Below, piece after piece: positions 1 to 9,450 of a DNA stretch of 64,000 bases; positions within the stretch are counted from its first letter, which is position 1, and each line of letters begins with the position of its first letter. The notes beneath the pieces were generated by a model. The model did no database searches, was not told the origin of the DNA, and worked only from the letters and a program-made list of their open reading frames with translations. Source of the DNA: CBDCXE01 sp965223725 [NCBI: Nitrospinota bacterium] (GTDB lineage Bacteria; Nitrospinota_A; UBA7883); the NCBI GenBank assembly GCA_965223725.1, contig CBDCXE010000003.1:248001-312000 (forward strand), given 5' to 3'. The position numbers and the translations under genes are program-made.

Positions 1-698
1 AAGCAAACGAAACCAGGCTGTCAAAAGAATCGGAGAATGTGCACAGGCTGGGGCTGGGCCAGGCGGAGAAAGTGCTGAGGACATTCCATGACGCCGATGT
101 AAAAAATATAGCGGTGCTGGGCAAAATCGACAAGCGAGTGTTGTTTGAAAACCCAAAGTTCGACCTCAAGGCTTTGTCACTGCTCAGGAGCCTTCGGGCG
201 CAAAACGATGACTCTATCATGGGCGCGATCATGACGGAGCTGGAGAAGCAAAACTTCAAAGTGCTGAGTCAGATAGATTTGTTCCAGGAGCATATTCCAT
301 CAGCCGGTGTCATATCAAAAAGGGCTCCTTCTAAAAAAGAGAAAGAAGATATAGAATTCGGCATGGAAATGGCCAAAGGGATAGCCGCGCTGGATATAGG
401 GCAGACCGTTGTTGTGCGGGACAAATCTGTGGTGGCGGTGGAGGCGATCGATGGCACTGACGAGACCATAGCGCGAGGGGGAGCCATCGCCAAAAAGGGC
501 GCCGTTGTGTGCAAAGTCAGCAAACCGGCCCAGGACCCACGCTTCGATGTCCCTGCGGTGGGCGCCGACACCATCGAGACCATGGCAAAAGCAAACGCTA
601 CGGCTTTGGGGATAGAGGCGGACGCTACTATTGTTATCGATCAAGATTCTGTCAAAAAAGCGTGCGCCCGTCATAAAATATCGTTGATCGCGATCTGA
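1..698 (+). CDS. lpxI: UDP-2,3-diacylglucosamine pyrophosphatase LpxI (5' truncated by window edge)
   Basis: LpxI hydrolyses UDP-2,3-diacylglucosamine to lipid X in lipid A synthesis, at the inner face of the membrane. The reading frame is open to the left edge. An internal GTG at 39 is not the start, because the upstream in-frame codons continue into the family's N-terminal domain just before the LGQ segment. The visible part covers most of both LpxI (DUF1009) domains. The C-terminal half shows the typical order VVVRD-KSVVAVEAIDGTDE-A-KGAVVCKVSKPAQDPRFDVP-VG. About 50 residues are missing compared with the usual 270-280. It is followed after 4 bases by a GT39 glycosyltransferase instead of lpxB. 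The family assignment is firm; the catalytic role is inferred from homology. Confidence 0.88.
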   Translation, partial: ANETRLSKESENVHRLGLGQAEKVLRTFHDADVKNIAVLGKIDKRVLFENPKFDLKALSLLRSLRAQNDDSIMGAIMTELEKQNFKVLSQIDLFQEHIPSAGVISKRAPSKKEKEDIEFGMEMAKGIAALDIGQTVVVRDKSVVAVEAIDGTDETIARGGAIAKKGAVVCKVSKPAQDPRFDVPAVGADTIETMAKANATALGIEADATIVIDQDSVKKACARHKISLIAI

Positions 699-702
699 CC
701 TG

Positions 703-2190
703 ATGGATCGAAACAGACACTATACACGCCTGTCCATTGTTTGTGTGCTTGCCTTTGCCCTGTTCCGGACGTTGGTGATGGGGCGTACCGGCCTGGGTGA
801 TTCCGAAAGCTACTACTGGGCATGGTCGCAAAGGCTCGACTGGAGCTACTATGATCATCCGCCGCTGGTGGCATGGCTGATACGGCTGTTTACAGATATC
901 GGCGGCGATACATCGTTCATGGTTCGGCTTCCTTCTGCGTTGCTTTTTTTGGTGATAGGTTGGTTGTTCTATCGGCTGGCTATGGAACTTTTCGCCGACG
1001 CCAGGGTCGCCTTCATATCAATTCTGACTTTTAACCTGGTCCCTATGTTCGGCATAGGCGCGCTGCAGATGGTGCCGGACATCCCGTCCGCTGTATGTTA
1101 TCTGGCGTTTGTTCTGTTGTTGACGAAACTGCTGAAGCAAGACGGACCGGGCTGGCTCTGGTATATTTTGGGCTTCATTCTGGGCATTGGTTGTCTTGGC
1201 AAATACTTTGCCATACTGCTGGTTCCATGCACTATCATCCTCGTGGCTGCCATACCAGAATATCGACATTGGTTCAAGCGGCCAGAGCCGTACCTGATGG
1301 CCGTTGCCGCGCTTATCGCATTTTCTCCTGTCCTTATATGGAACATAACAAACGATTGGCCCAGCTTCCGTTTCCATCTGATGGATCGGCACTCCAGCGC
1401 AGGGTTTACGCTTCGGAACGCAGGCCAGCTAGTTGGAGGGCAGTTTCTGTATGTAAGCCCGTTATACCTGATAGCGCTTCTGTGGGCCGTGTGGGCCGGG
1501 TTAAAGCGTGCTATAGCTGGCGATAGGCGTTACGCGGTGTTAACCGCTTTTTCCGCCCCTGTTCTGATATTCTTTTACATAATATGCGCATGGACAAACG
1601 AGTCGGAGCCGCACTGGCCGGCGTTTGGTTATCTTAGCGCGATCATAATTATGGCGGCGGTCGGCCTGGAACTGTGGGACCGTGGCGGCTCTGATAAGGC
1701 CAGGCGAGCTATGCGCTATTTTATTACCGCCGCCGGGTTGGCCGCGATTATGTTTATCCTGTTTTATATCCATGTGTTCAAGCCGATACTGCCGATCAAA
1801 CCAAAATACGATATTATTAACGAAGTTTATGGCTGGGATAAAGCTGGCGCCCAGATTGAAAAAATATATAACGAAAAACTGGATAAAAACGGTTTTATTC
1901 TAGCCCATCACTGGGTGCTCTGTTCCCAGATCATGTTTTCTACCGCCGATAAATTTCCGGTGGCTTGCATCAATGGCAGGATCGATCAGTTCGATTTTTG
2001 GGATGATGAAGATAAGCTGAAGGGCAAAAACGCCCTGTTTGTGAGTGATCTGCGGTTTGAAGAGCCACCCGACCAGTTATACCATTTTGAGAATGTGGAA
2101 AAAGTGGAAGAGATACCGATAGAACGGGGGGGCAGAATGGTTCGCCAGTTTACGATTTGGATTGGGCGCAATTACCAGGGAATTCGTTGA
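703..2190 (+). CDS. GT39/ArnT-like integral membrane glycosyltransferase (paralogue 1)
   Basis: Predicted GT-C fold transferase that would move a sugar from a polyprenyl phosphate donor to a lipid or protein acceptor on the periplasmic side. The 495 residues carry about ten hydrophobic segments. The first periplasmic loop holds the acidic/aromatic motif GDSESYYW, followed by YYDHPPLVAWLI, typical of the PMT_2/GT39 superfamily. A hydrophilic C-terminal tail (about 370-495) follows the last membrane segment. It starts 4 bases after lpxI, so the two are probably co-transcribed, which suggests but does not prove a role in lipid A or LPS decoration. A close paralogue lies at 27346-28830. Donor and acceptor are unknown. 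Confidence 0.85.
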   Translation: MDRNRHYTRLSIVCVLAFALFRTLVMGRTGLGDSESYYWAWSQRLDWSYYDHPPLVAWLIRLFTDIGGDTSFMVRLPSALLFLVIGWLFYRLAMELFADARVAFISILTFNLVPMFGIGALQMVPDIPSAVCYLAFVLLLTKLLKQDGPGWLWYILGFILGIGCLGKYFAILLVPCTIILVAAIPEYRHWFKRPEPYLMAVAALIAFSPVLIWNITNDWPSFRFHLMDRHSSAGFTLRNAGQLVGGQFLYVSPLYLIALLWAVWAGLKRAIAGDRRYAVLTAFSAPVLIFFYIICAWTNESEPHWPAFGYLSAIIIMAAVGLELWDRGGSDKARRAMRYFITAAGLAAIMFILFYIHVFKPILPIKPKYDIINEVYGWDKAGAQIEKIYNEKLDKNGFILAHHWVLCSQIMFSTADKFPVACINGRIDQFDFWDDEDKLKGKNALFVSDLRFEEPPDQLYHFENVEKVEEIPIERGGRMVRQFTIWIGRNYQGIR

Positions 2191-2196
2191 AGACGG

Positions 2197-2478
2197 TTAA
2201 TTCTGCTTTTTTACTTTTATATTGTAGTCGGTCAGCTTTCGGCGTAATGTATTGCGGTTGAGACCCAGGATATGCGCCGCTTGACTCTGGTTACCGCCAC
2301 TTTCATCCATTACCATTTCCAACAGATGTTTTTCGACAGTGCAGATGACCATGGGATGCAACCCCCCGCCATTTTCCAGGCCATTTAATCCCTTTATATA
2401 TTTTTTCAGGTTAGCCCGCAGAAAATCATCAAGCGATATCTGTTTAACAGACGCCTGACCCTGTTTTGAGTTGCCCAT
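2197..2478 (-). CDS. Fis-family DNA-binding protein
   Basis: Small nucleoid-type regulator of 93 residues. The C-terminal 40 residues form the Fis helix-turn-helix (GNQSQAAHILGLNRNTLRRKL), the same module found at the end of NtrC-type activators. The ATG at 2478 gives a length like E. coli Fis (98). A GTG 87 bases further upstream (2565) would add a poorly conserved leader and is less likely. Neither start has a strong Shine-Dalgarno. It is convergent with the GT39 gene (6 bases apart) and divergent from groES. There is no ATPase or receiver domain, so it probably acts as a DNA-bending or architectural factor. Targets are unknown. Confidence 0.8.
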   Translation of the reverse strand: MGNSKQGQASVKQISLDDFLRANLKKYIKGLNGLENGGGLHPMVICTVEKHLLEMVMDESGGNQSQAAHILGLNRNTLRRKLTDYNIKVKKQN

Positions 2479-2621
2479 TAGCCCACAAGTGTGTTTGAAA
2501 TTTACTGCATGTACCGATGTTGGCAATCTTATCAGACGGAAAAGTTTAGTCAATGGTAATTTCACACTTTTCTGCCAAAATCGCCAAAAAAATTAAATTT
2601 GAAAAATTATTTGGTGTGAGC

Positions 2622-2650
2622 TTGCTTTTTGCTTTACCAGATTCTATTAT
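2622..2650 (+). promoter_or_regulatory. sigma-70 type promoter of groES-groEL
   Basis: TTGCTT (2622-2627), a 17-base spacer and TATTAT (2645-2650). It lies directly upstream of the CIRCE operator, the classical arrangement for HrcA-controlled chaperonin operons. The predicted transcription start is near 2657. The rest of 2479-2810 holds the CIRCE, an imperfect hairpin around 2731-2752 (GTGGC / GCCAC) and the groES ribosome site GGAGG. Confidence 0.7.
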
Positions 2651-2660
2651 GATTCAGGGA

Positions 2661-2687
2661 TTGGCGCTCGCCTTGCCAGAGCGCTAA
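2661..2687 (+). promoter_or_regulatory. CIRCE operator (HrcA binding site)
   Basis: Inverted repeat TTGGCGCTC - 9 bases - GAGCGCTAA. It matches the CIRCE consensus TTAGCACTC-N9-GAGTGCTAA with three substitutions and the exact 9-base spacer. It sits at about +4 relative to the predicted start, where HrcA would block transcription. HrcA itself is not in the window. Confidence 0.85.
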
Positions 2688-2810
2688 ATATGTTGGGCAT
2701 TTGCAAAGTGTTTAATATATTGAAGTTTTGGTGGCGCTTTGGCAGCGGCCACTTTATAATATTAGGTTTTTCAATTAACTTTTAACAAGAAATTCGGAGG
2801 ATTATATTAA

Positions 2811-3092
2811 ATGGCAGTAAAAATTAAGCCGCTTGGCGATCGTGTTTTGGTGCAGCCGATGGAAGCGGAAGAGGTTATGAGCGGCGGGATAATTATTCCT
2901 GATTCAGCCAAGGAGAAGCCTCAGGAAGGCGAAATTGTGGCGGTGGGTCCGGGTCAGCCGGATGGTGACGCTCTTACAGTCAAGGTTGGGGACAAGGTTA
3001 TTTATTCCAAATATGCGGGCACAGAAATCAAACTTGATGGTCTAGATTATCTACTGATGCGTGAAGACGATCTGTTGGGAATCGTGGTTTAA
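2811..3092 (+). CDS. groES: Co-chaperonin GroES
   Basis: Heptameric lid of the GroEL folding chamber in the cytoplasm. The 93 residues match the family length. N-terminal [13 protein letters not shown], the mobile-loop region [12 protein letters not shown], and the beta-strand segment VAVGPG are all intact. The start has a clear GGAGG about 11 bases upstream. It is first gene of a two-gene operon with groEL 51 bases downstream, controlled by the CIRCE element. Confidence 0.98.
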   Translation: MAVKIKPLGDRVLVQPMEAEEVMSGGIIIPDSAKEKPQEGEIVAVGPGQPDGDALTVKVGDKVIYSKYAGTEIKLDGLDYLLMREDDLLGIVV

Positions 3093-3143
3093 ACGACAAT
3101 CACTAAATACTTAATATAAAAAGAGAAAGAGGTTTTTAAATAA

Positions 3144-4814
<1,671 letters not shown>

Positions 4815-4852
4815 ACCACTCGTACTACCTGGCAACGCCAGATAGCTATATT

Positions 4853-4888
4853 GGCGGCATGGCAGTTATTGCTTTGCCGCCTTTTTTT
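4853..4888 (+). terminator. Rho-independent terminator after groEL
   Basis: Perfect 7-bp stem GGCGGCA / TGCCGCC with a 15-base loop, followed by seven T. It ends the groES-groEL transcript. Confidence 0.88.
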
Positions 4889-5203
4889 GTTTTTAATCTG
4901 CATAATTCACATTTTATTACTTAATACTGGGTTGGAGCACTCCAATTAACCAATCGTGACCAAGAGATTTAATTATAATATTACAAATAATTTTTAATAA
5001 CTTTATCCATGAGTCTCATGTTAAAAGCAAGACCAAGCCTAGAATGCAATCAAATGGAAAAAATGTATAAAATTAGCTACTTATTTATTTAAAATGATGA
5101 TATTATGTTGATGCCTTTTGTAAATATGGTTAAATTTGCCCAAAGGAGGGGTGGATTTATAAGGAGACCATATTTTTCCTAAACAGTCTCAAAGGAGGAA
5201 GTT
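4889..5203 (+). other. AT-rich upstream region of the porin gene
   Basis: No coding potential seen. It contains a palindrome TTGGAG-CA-CTCCAA at 4932-4945 that looks like an operator. A weak candidate promoter is TTGATG (5108-5113), 16 bases, TTAAAT (5130-5135). Three Shine-Dalgarno-like runs stand before the porin start: AAAGGAGG near 5141, AAGGAG near 5160 and AAAGGAGG near 5190. Only the last is correctly spaced from the ATG. The first two are followed by no usable reading frame. Confidence 0.45.
4932..4945. promoter_or_regulatory. Palindromic operator candidate upstream of porin
   Basis: Six-base perfect arms TTGGAG / CTCCAA around CA in otherwise AT-rich, gene-free DNA about 260 bases before the porin start. 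The binding factor is unknown; chance occurrence cannot be excluded. Confidence 0.3.
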
Positions 5204-6301
5204 ATGAAATTTTTTCACACATCCATCAAACCGTTCACAGCGATGCTGGTTGGTCTCGCGATGTTGTGCTCTGCGCCGGCCTCGTTAGCCGCTGTAGAAA
5301 TCGGTGAAGGACTAACACTTGATGGAGATGTCCGTTTCAGGTACGAGATCGATTCTGACGACGCTAAAGACAAAGACCGGGATCGTCAGCGTGTTCGTTT
5401 GCGCCTTGGCGGTAACTATCAAGCCAGCGACGCAGTATCGATTCGCTTTCGGCTCGAAACAGGATCCGCCACCATCCAATCACAAAATACCACTTTGGAA
5501 GTAGCCAACGCTGGTAAGAATGCTGATTTCGGATTAGGCGAAGCCCACATCTTTTTTAATCTGATGCCGGTTGTCGCCTTGCTGGGTAAATGGGCAAGCC
5601 CTCTTTATAACCCAGGCCAGTTTATCCATGATGCGGATATCAACTTTGAAGGTCTCGGCGTCGGTTATTTTGGCGGCAGTGACGCAGCAAAATTTACCGC
5701 GCTTGCGGCCTACCATCTCGTTGGTGAAAACGGCTTCAACGATATTAATGGCGATAGCGCTATTTTGACTTGGCAGTTGATTCTTAATGGCGGTGAAGAA
5801 GTCGCGTGGAAGGTTGCCGCCGGCGCGAATCATCTGACACTCAGAACGCCGGGCGAGAGTGATGTTAGCCAGACATATCCAACTATTCTTGCTGAAATCA
5901 CATTGACAGAGATGAACGCGCTGACTGTCGGTGGCGGGTACACATTTTCCAGTGGTGACATCGAAGGTGAGTCCAAGGATGAAAACGCCCTTATGGCTTT
6001 TATCAAAGCTAAAGTAGGCGCGTTCGGACTGGGCGTGACTTATTATGAAGTTGGTGGTATTGCGGCTTTGATAAACGGCGCCGCAGCCCATGATAACTTT
6101 CCTTTCGCAGCTAACTACAAGGGTTTTCAGTTCAAGGTGAAAATGCCTAAATTTCTGGATGCTGTAAAGTGGGATGTTCGATACTATACTCAGGAGACCT
6201 TGAATGATAATTTCGGTAATGCTGATTCTCCTGGTTTTGTTATGGTTGGGCCTGGTCGTAACAGGAACCGCGCGCAAGTTAATTTCACCGTTGGTTTCTA
6301 G
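5204..6301 (+). CDS. Outer-membrane porin-like beta-barrel protein
   Basis: Secreted protein of 365 residues with a clear signal peptide (about 1-29; charged start, hydrophobic core, cleavage near APASLAA). The mature part begins with strand-like alternation (LDGDVRFRYEI, RQRVRLRLGGNY) and ends in an aromatic-terminated strand (RAQVNFTVGF), the signal for the outer-membrane assembly machinery. It resembles alginate-export or putative-porin families found in delta-proteobacterial-grade genomes. Substrate is unknown. The strong ribosome site AAAGGAGGAA and a terminator right after the gene make it a monocistronic, probably highly expressed gene. Confidence 0.8.
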   Translation: MKFFHTSIKPFTAMLVGLAMLCSAPASLAAVEIGEGLTLDGDVRFRYEIDSDDAKDKDRDRQRVRLRLGGNYQASDAVSIRFRLETGSATIQSQNTTLEVANAGKNADFGLGEAHIFFNLMPVVALLGKWASPLYNPGQFIHDADINFEGLGVGYFGGSDAAKFTALAAYHLVGENGFNDINGDSAILTWQLILNGGEEVAWKVAAGANHLTLRTPGESDVSQTYPTILAEITLTEMNALTVGGGYTFSSGDIEGESKDENALMAFIKAKVGAFGLGVTYYEVGGIAALINGAAAHDNFPFAANYKGFQFKVKMPKFLDAVKWDVRYYTQETLNDNFGNADSPGFVMVGPGRNRNRAQVNFTVGF

Positions 6302-6320
6302 CTGAATACTGATCTATTTT

Positions 6321-6350
6321 GGCCGCCTGCTTTGCAGGTGGCCTTTTTTT
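6321..6350 (+). terminator. Rho-independent terminator after porin gene
   Basis: GGCC(G)CCTGC - TTT - GCAGG(T)GGCC followed by seven T. It overlaps the stop codon of the convergent cytochrome gene by two bases. Read leftward, the stem is not followed by a T-run, so it mainly serves the porin. Confidence 0.88.
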
Positions 6351-7476
6351 ATTTCAACACATAATCAGTAAAGTATAACGGGATTCTCATTTCTTTCTGC
6401 TCTGTTAACACGGGCGCATATTTCATATAAGCGTTTGCGTTTACGCTTTTGATATCCGCGACCCTTCTGGAGAAAACAAATTTCTCTGTTCTGGCTTCAC
6501 CTGCTTTCAGTCGGTTATCGCTGATGATTTTGACTCCATTTAAAAACACGTCACCATCAGAATAGATTTCCGCGCCATCAGCGTTTATAACTGCTTTGCG
6601 ATAGACGATCTCCTGCGTCTCGATCACACGGCCTGCGATATCTACAGATTGCGCTTGCAGCACAAGCTGGCGTTGCGGGGCTCCTGTGGGCACATAGTGG
6701 CCGGCGCGAGCGTTTATGATCTCCACTTCAATGCCGAGCCGTACGCCAGAGCGTATCGGGTCGCCCAGTTTCAGAGTGACCGCTTCTTTCATCGTGGCAA
6801 GGTTTCGGGCCATGGAGTGATCATGGATCATCTCCCTTCCACCTTCGTTGGCGGTTTTACCCGGGATTTCCTTCATATGACAGCTTTGGCAATGCTCATT
6901 TTCCTTTGCATGATTTGTCTGGCTCCACTCGTCATATGTGGCGCCGACTTTTATGCCATGCCTATTCGTGAAATTGTGGCATGTCGCGCATATTTTCGAA
7001 GTAGCAAAATCATCTGAATAAGCTGTTTCATGATGGGGCGATTCGGCGTCTTTTAATACCGATCGTTTCACATCACCCGGCTCCAGCTTGGCAGAAACAT
7101 TGCTCCCATTAATAGTTACGTTTGATATGGAATGACAGAAATCGCAAGTGATACCTTCGCGGGTTATAGTCAGCTCGACATCATAATCTTTCGTCAGCCG
7201 CACCGTTGGCGCATGGCAGTCGAGGCAATACTTTTTAGCCTCGCCCTTTGTTTCCAGGTAGGCCTTTTGGTATGCAGTCTGAAACACAGGGTTGGTGTAA
7301 GAGTTGGCGTGAAGGGATCGCGCCCAGTTGCGATAGTTATCCACATGGCACTCCTTACATACCTGGGAGCTTTCGAACATATCTGCGCCTTCCGCAAGGG
7401 CCAGCGAAGGCATGATTTGCAAAATCAATGTAGAAATGAGAATTAGTGTGCTGAGAGTATAAGTAAAACGTTTCAT
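6349..7476 (-). CDS. Pentaheme c-type cytochrome (cytochrome c554-like)
   Basis: Periplasmic electron carrier or redox enzyme. A signal peptide (about 1-29, cleavage near LALAEG) is followed by five CXXCH haem-binding motifs at residues 40 (CKECH), 84 (CLDCH), 111 (CDFCH), 163 (CATCH) and 196 (CQSCH). The remaining 170 residues have no haem motif and look like a beta-rich domain. The haem region is most like the cytochrome c554/multihaem family; an octahaem hydroxylamine-oxidoreductase is excluded by count. GGAGG lies 11 bases before the ATG. It is single gene, convergent with the porin. The electron partner is not evident in the neighbourhood. Confidence 0.85.
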   Translation of the reverse strand: MKRFTYTLSTLILISTLILQIMPSLALAEGADMFESSQVCKECHVDNYRNWARSLHANSYTNPVFQTAYQKAYLETKGEAKKYCLDCHAPTVRLTKDYDVELTITREGITCDFCHSISNVTINGSNVSAKLEPGDVKRSVLKDAESPHHETAYSDDFATSKICATCHNFTNRHGIKVGATYDEWSQTNHAKENEHCQSCHMKEIPGKTANEGGREMIHDHSMARNLATMKEAVTLKLGDPIRSGVRLGIEVEIINARAGHYVPTGAPQRQLVLQAQSVDIAGRVIETQEIVYRKAVINADGAEIYSDGDVFLNGVKIISDNRLKAGEARTEKFVFSRRVADIKSVNANAYMKYAPVLTEQKEMRIPLYFTDYVLK

Positions 7477-7641
7477 TTTGCCCGCCTCCGTTTTTACCGG
7501 AATAACGCGCCCCGGTATTATAAATTTGAGCGTATTTATAGGAACAAGCCGTACTCCGGCTATGATTTACTTTATACTTATTGATGCGGTCAAACTGCTT
7601 TTGATTCGCCTGTAAATTAATCAAGGATAAAATTATTTGAC

Positions 7642-9450
7642 ATGACAGAACATATTATCGTCGCTTTGGCCCTCATCATATTCACGGGAATACTTTGCCA
7701 ATGGTTCGCCTGGGCGGTAAAGCTGCCGGCGATACTGTTTCTGCTGATGGCGGGTATAATCGCTGGCCCCATCACAGGAGGGCTCGACCCTGTTGAACTG
7801 TTTGGTCAATTGTTGTTTCCGTTGGTGTCACTATCTGTTGCGATAATACTATTCGAAGGAGGTCTCACGCTCAAACTGCACGAAATTTCCGGGCTGGAGC
7901 GGGTGGTTCGAAACCTGCTCACCATTGGCCTGCTGGTGACCTGGGTGGTGACAGCTGTCGCCACCAGGCTGGCCCTCGGCTTTTCATGGGAGCTTTCGTT
8001 TCTGTTTGGCGCCATAACCGTGGTCACAGGCCCGACGGTTATCGTACCAATGCTACGGACCGTGCGCCCCAACGCAACAATATCGAACATACTTCGTTGG
8101 GAAGGGATCGCCATCGACCCGATCGGCGCATTGCTGGCGGTGCTGGTATTTCAGTTCATAATCTCTGGCAGTGATGGCGGGGCGCTGGGCCACACCATAT
8201 TCTCCTTCGGTCAGACTATATTCATCGGCCTAACGCTGGGCGCAGGCGTTGGTTATGGGTTTGGGGTGACACTGCGCAACCATTGGCTGCCGGAATATCT
8301 GCATAATGTCGCCACTTTGGCGCTGGTATGCAGTCTGTTCGCTTTTTCCAATATGGTCAGTGAAGAGTCGGGCCTGCTTGCAGTGACGGTGATGGGGTTT
8401 TGGCTGGCGAACATGAAAGATACACCGATAGAAAATATCCTTGATTTCAAAGAGAGCCTGAGCGTGCTGCTGATCTCCGCGCTGTTTATCATCCTCGCAG
8501 CGCGGATAGAGTTCCATGAATTCTGGGAGCTTGGTTACGCCGCGTTATGGATTTTTCTGGCGATACAGTTTCTCGCTCGGCCATTGAAAGCATTTGTCTC
8601 CACCCTGGGGTCGTCGTTGAAATGGCAGGAGCGCGCCATGCTGGGGTGGATCGCCCCCAGGGGGATAGTGGCCGCGGCTGTATCTTCGCTGTTTGCCATC
8701 CGGCTGGAGCAGGCTGGCTATGATCAGGCGGGCCTGCTCGCCCCGTTGACGTTTGTGGTGATCATAGGCACCGTCACCTTGCAGAGCGCCACCTCCAGAC
8801 CCCTTGCCAGCTGGCTGAACGTTGCCGAACCGGAGCCGAAGGGGTTCCTGATCATAGGCGCCAATCAGGTTGCCCGGGCCATATCACAGGCGCTTGAATC
8901 GAACGGTTTCCGGGCGCTGATGACCGATACAAGCTGGGATAACATAAAAAAGGCGCGGATGGAAAATCTGCCGGCTTATTACGGCAACCCGATCTCTGAA
9001 CATGCTGACCGGCAGCTCGATCTGGTAGGTATCGGGCGTATGCTGGCGCTGTCACCACAGGCGGAGCAAAACCTGGTGGCCGGGCTGCGATACCGCCTGG
9101 AGTTCGGACGGAACGCTATCTATACCTTGATGACATCCAGCGAGAAGACCGCGCCGGAAAAGTTGCGCGCCGCAGACGCCCATAGGGGAAATGTGCTGTT
9201 TGGAGACGGTGTGACCTACTCCATGCTGGCAAGCCTGATCAGCCAGGGCGCGGAGATACGTAGCACCGGTCTGACCGAGGAATTCGATCTGGAACAGTAT
9301 GAGCAGCAGTATGGCGCCAGCGCAATCCGTATGTTTGCTATCGATGGCAAGGGCAGGATAAAAGTGTTTACCACTGATAACAGCCTGAAACCGGGCCCCG
9401 GCTGGACCATCATGAGCTTGGTAAAAGCGGAGAAGGAGAACGAAGACTAA
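7642..9450 (+). CDS. CPA-type cation:proton antiporter with C-terminal TrkA-like domain
   Basis: Inner-membrane Na+(K+)/H+ exchanger. Residues 1-395 hold about 12 membrane segments with NhaP/CPA1 features: GIIAGPITGG, LSVAIILFEGG, TVVTGPTVIVPML and WEGIAIDPIGALLAV (the ND/DP ion-site segment). From about 400 a soluble Rossmann-like domain starts with GFLIIGANQVARAI, a TrkA-N type fold, followed by a TrkA-C-like tail. The 602-residue length fits such fusions. No strong ribosome site; AAGGAT lies 14 bases upstream. It converges with the exopolysaccharide operon, overlapping by four bases. Confidence 0.88.
   Translation: MTEHIIVALALIIFTGILCQWFAWAVKLPAILFLLMAGIIAGPITGGLDPVELFGQLLFPLVSLSVAIILFEGGLTLKLHEISGLERVVRNLLTIGLLVTWVVTAVATRLALGFSWELSFLFGAITVVTGPTVIVPMLRTVRPNATISNILRWEGIAIDPIGALLAVLVFQFIISGSDGGALGHTIFSFGQTIFIGLTLGAGVGYGFGVTLRNHWLPEYLHNVATLALVCSLFAFSNMVSEESGLLAVTVMGFWLANMKDTPIENILDFKESLSVLLISALFIILAARIEFHEFWELGYAALWIFLAIQFLARPLKAFVSTLGSSLKWQERAMLGWIAPRGIVAAAVSSLFAIRLEQAGYDQAGLLAPLTFVVIIGTVTLQSATSRPLASWLNVAEPEPKGFLIIGANQVARAISQALESNGFRALMTDTSWDNIKKARMENLPAYYGNPISEHADRQLDLVGIGRMLALSPQAEQNLVAGLRYRLEFGRNAIYTLMTSSEKTAPEKLRAADAHRGNVLFGDGVTYSMLASLISQGAEIRSTGLTEEFDLEQYEQQYGASAIRMFAIDGKGRIKVFTTDNSLKPGPGWTIMSLVKAEKENED

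Noticed and set aside
5130-5140. sigma-54 type -24/-12 element before the porin (TGG..TTTGCC)
   Set aside because: The GG to GC distance is 8 bases rather than 10.
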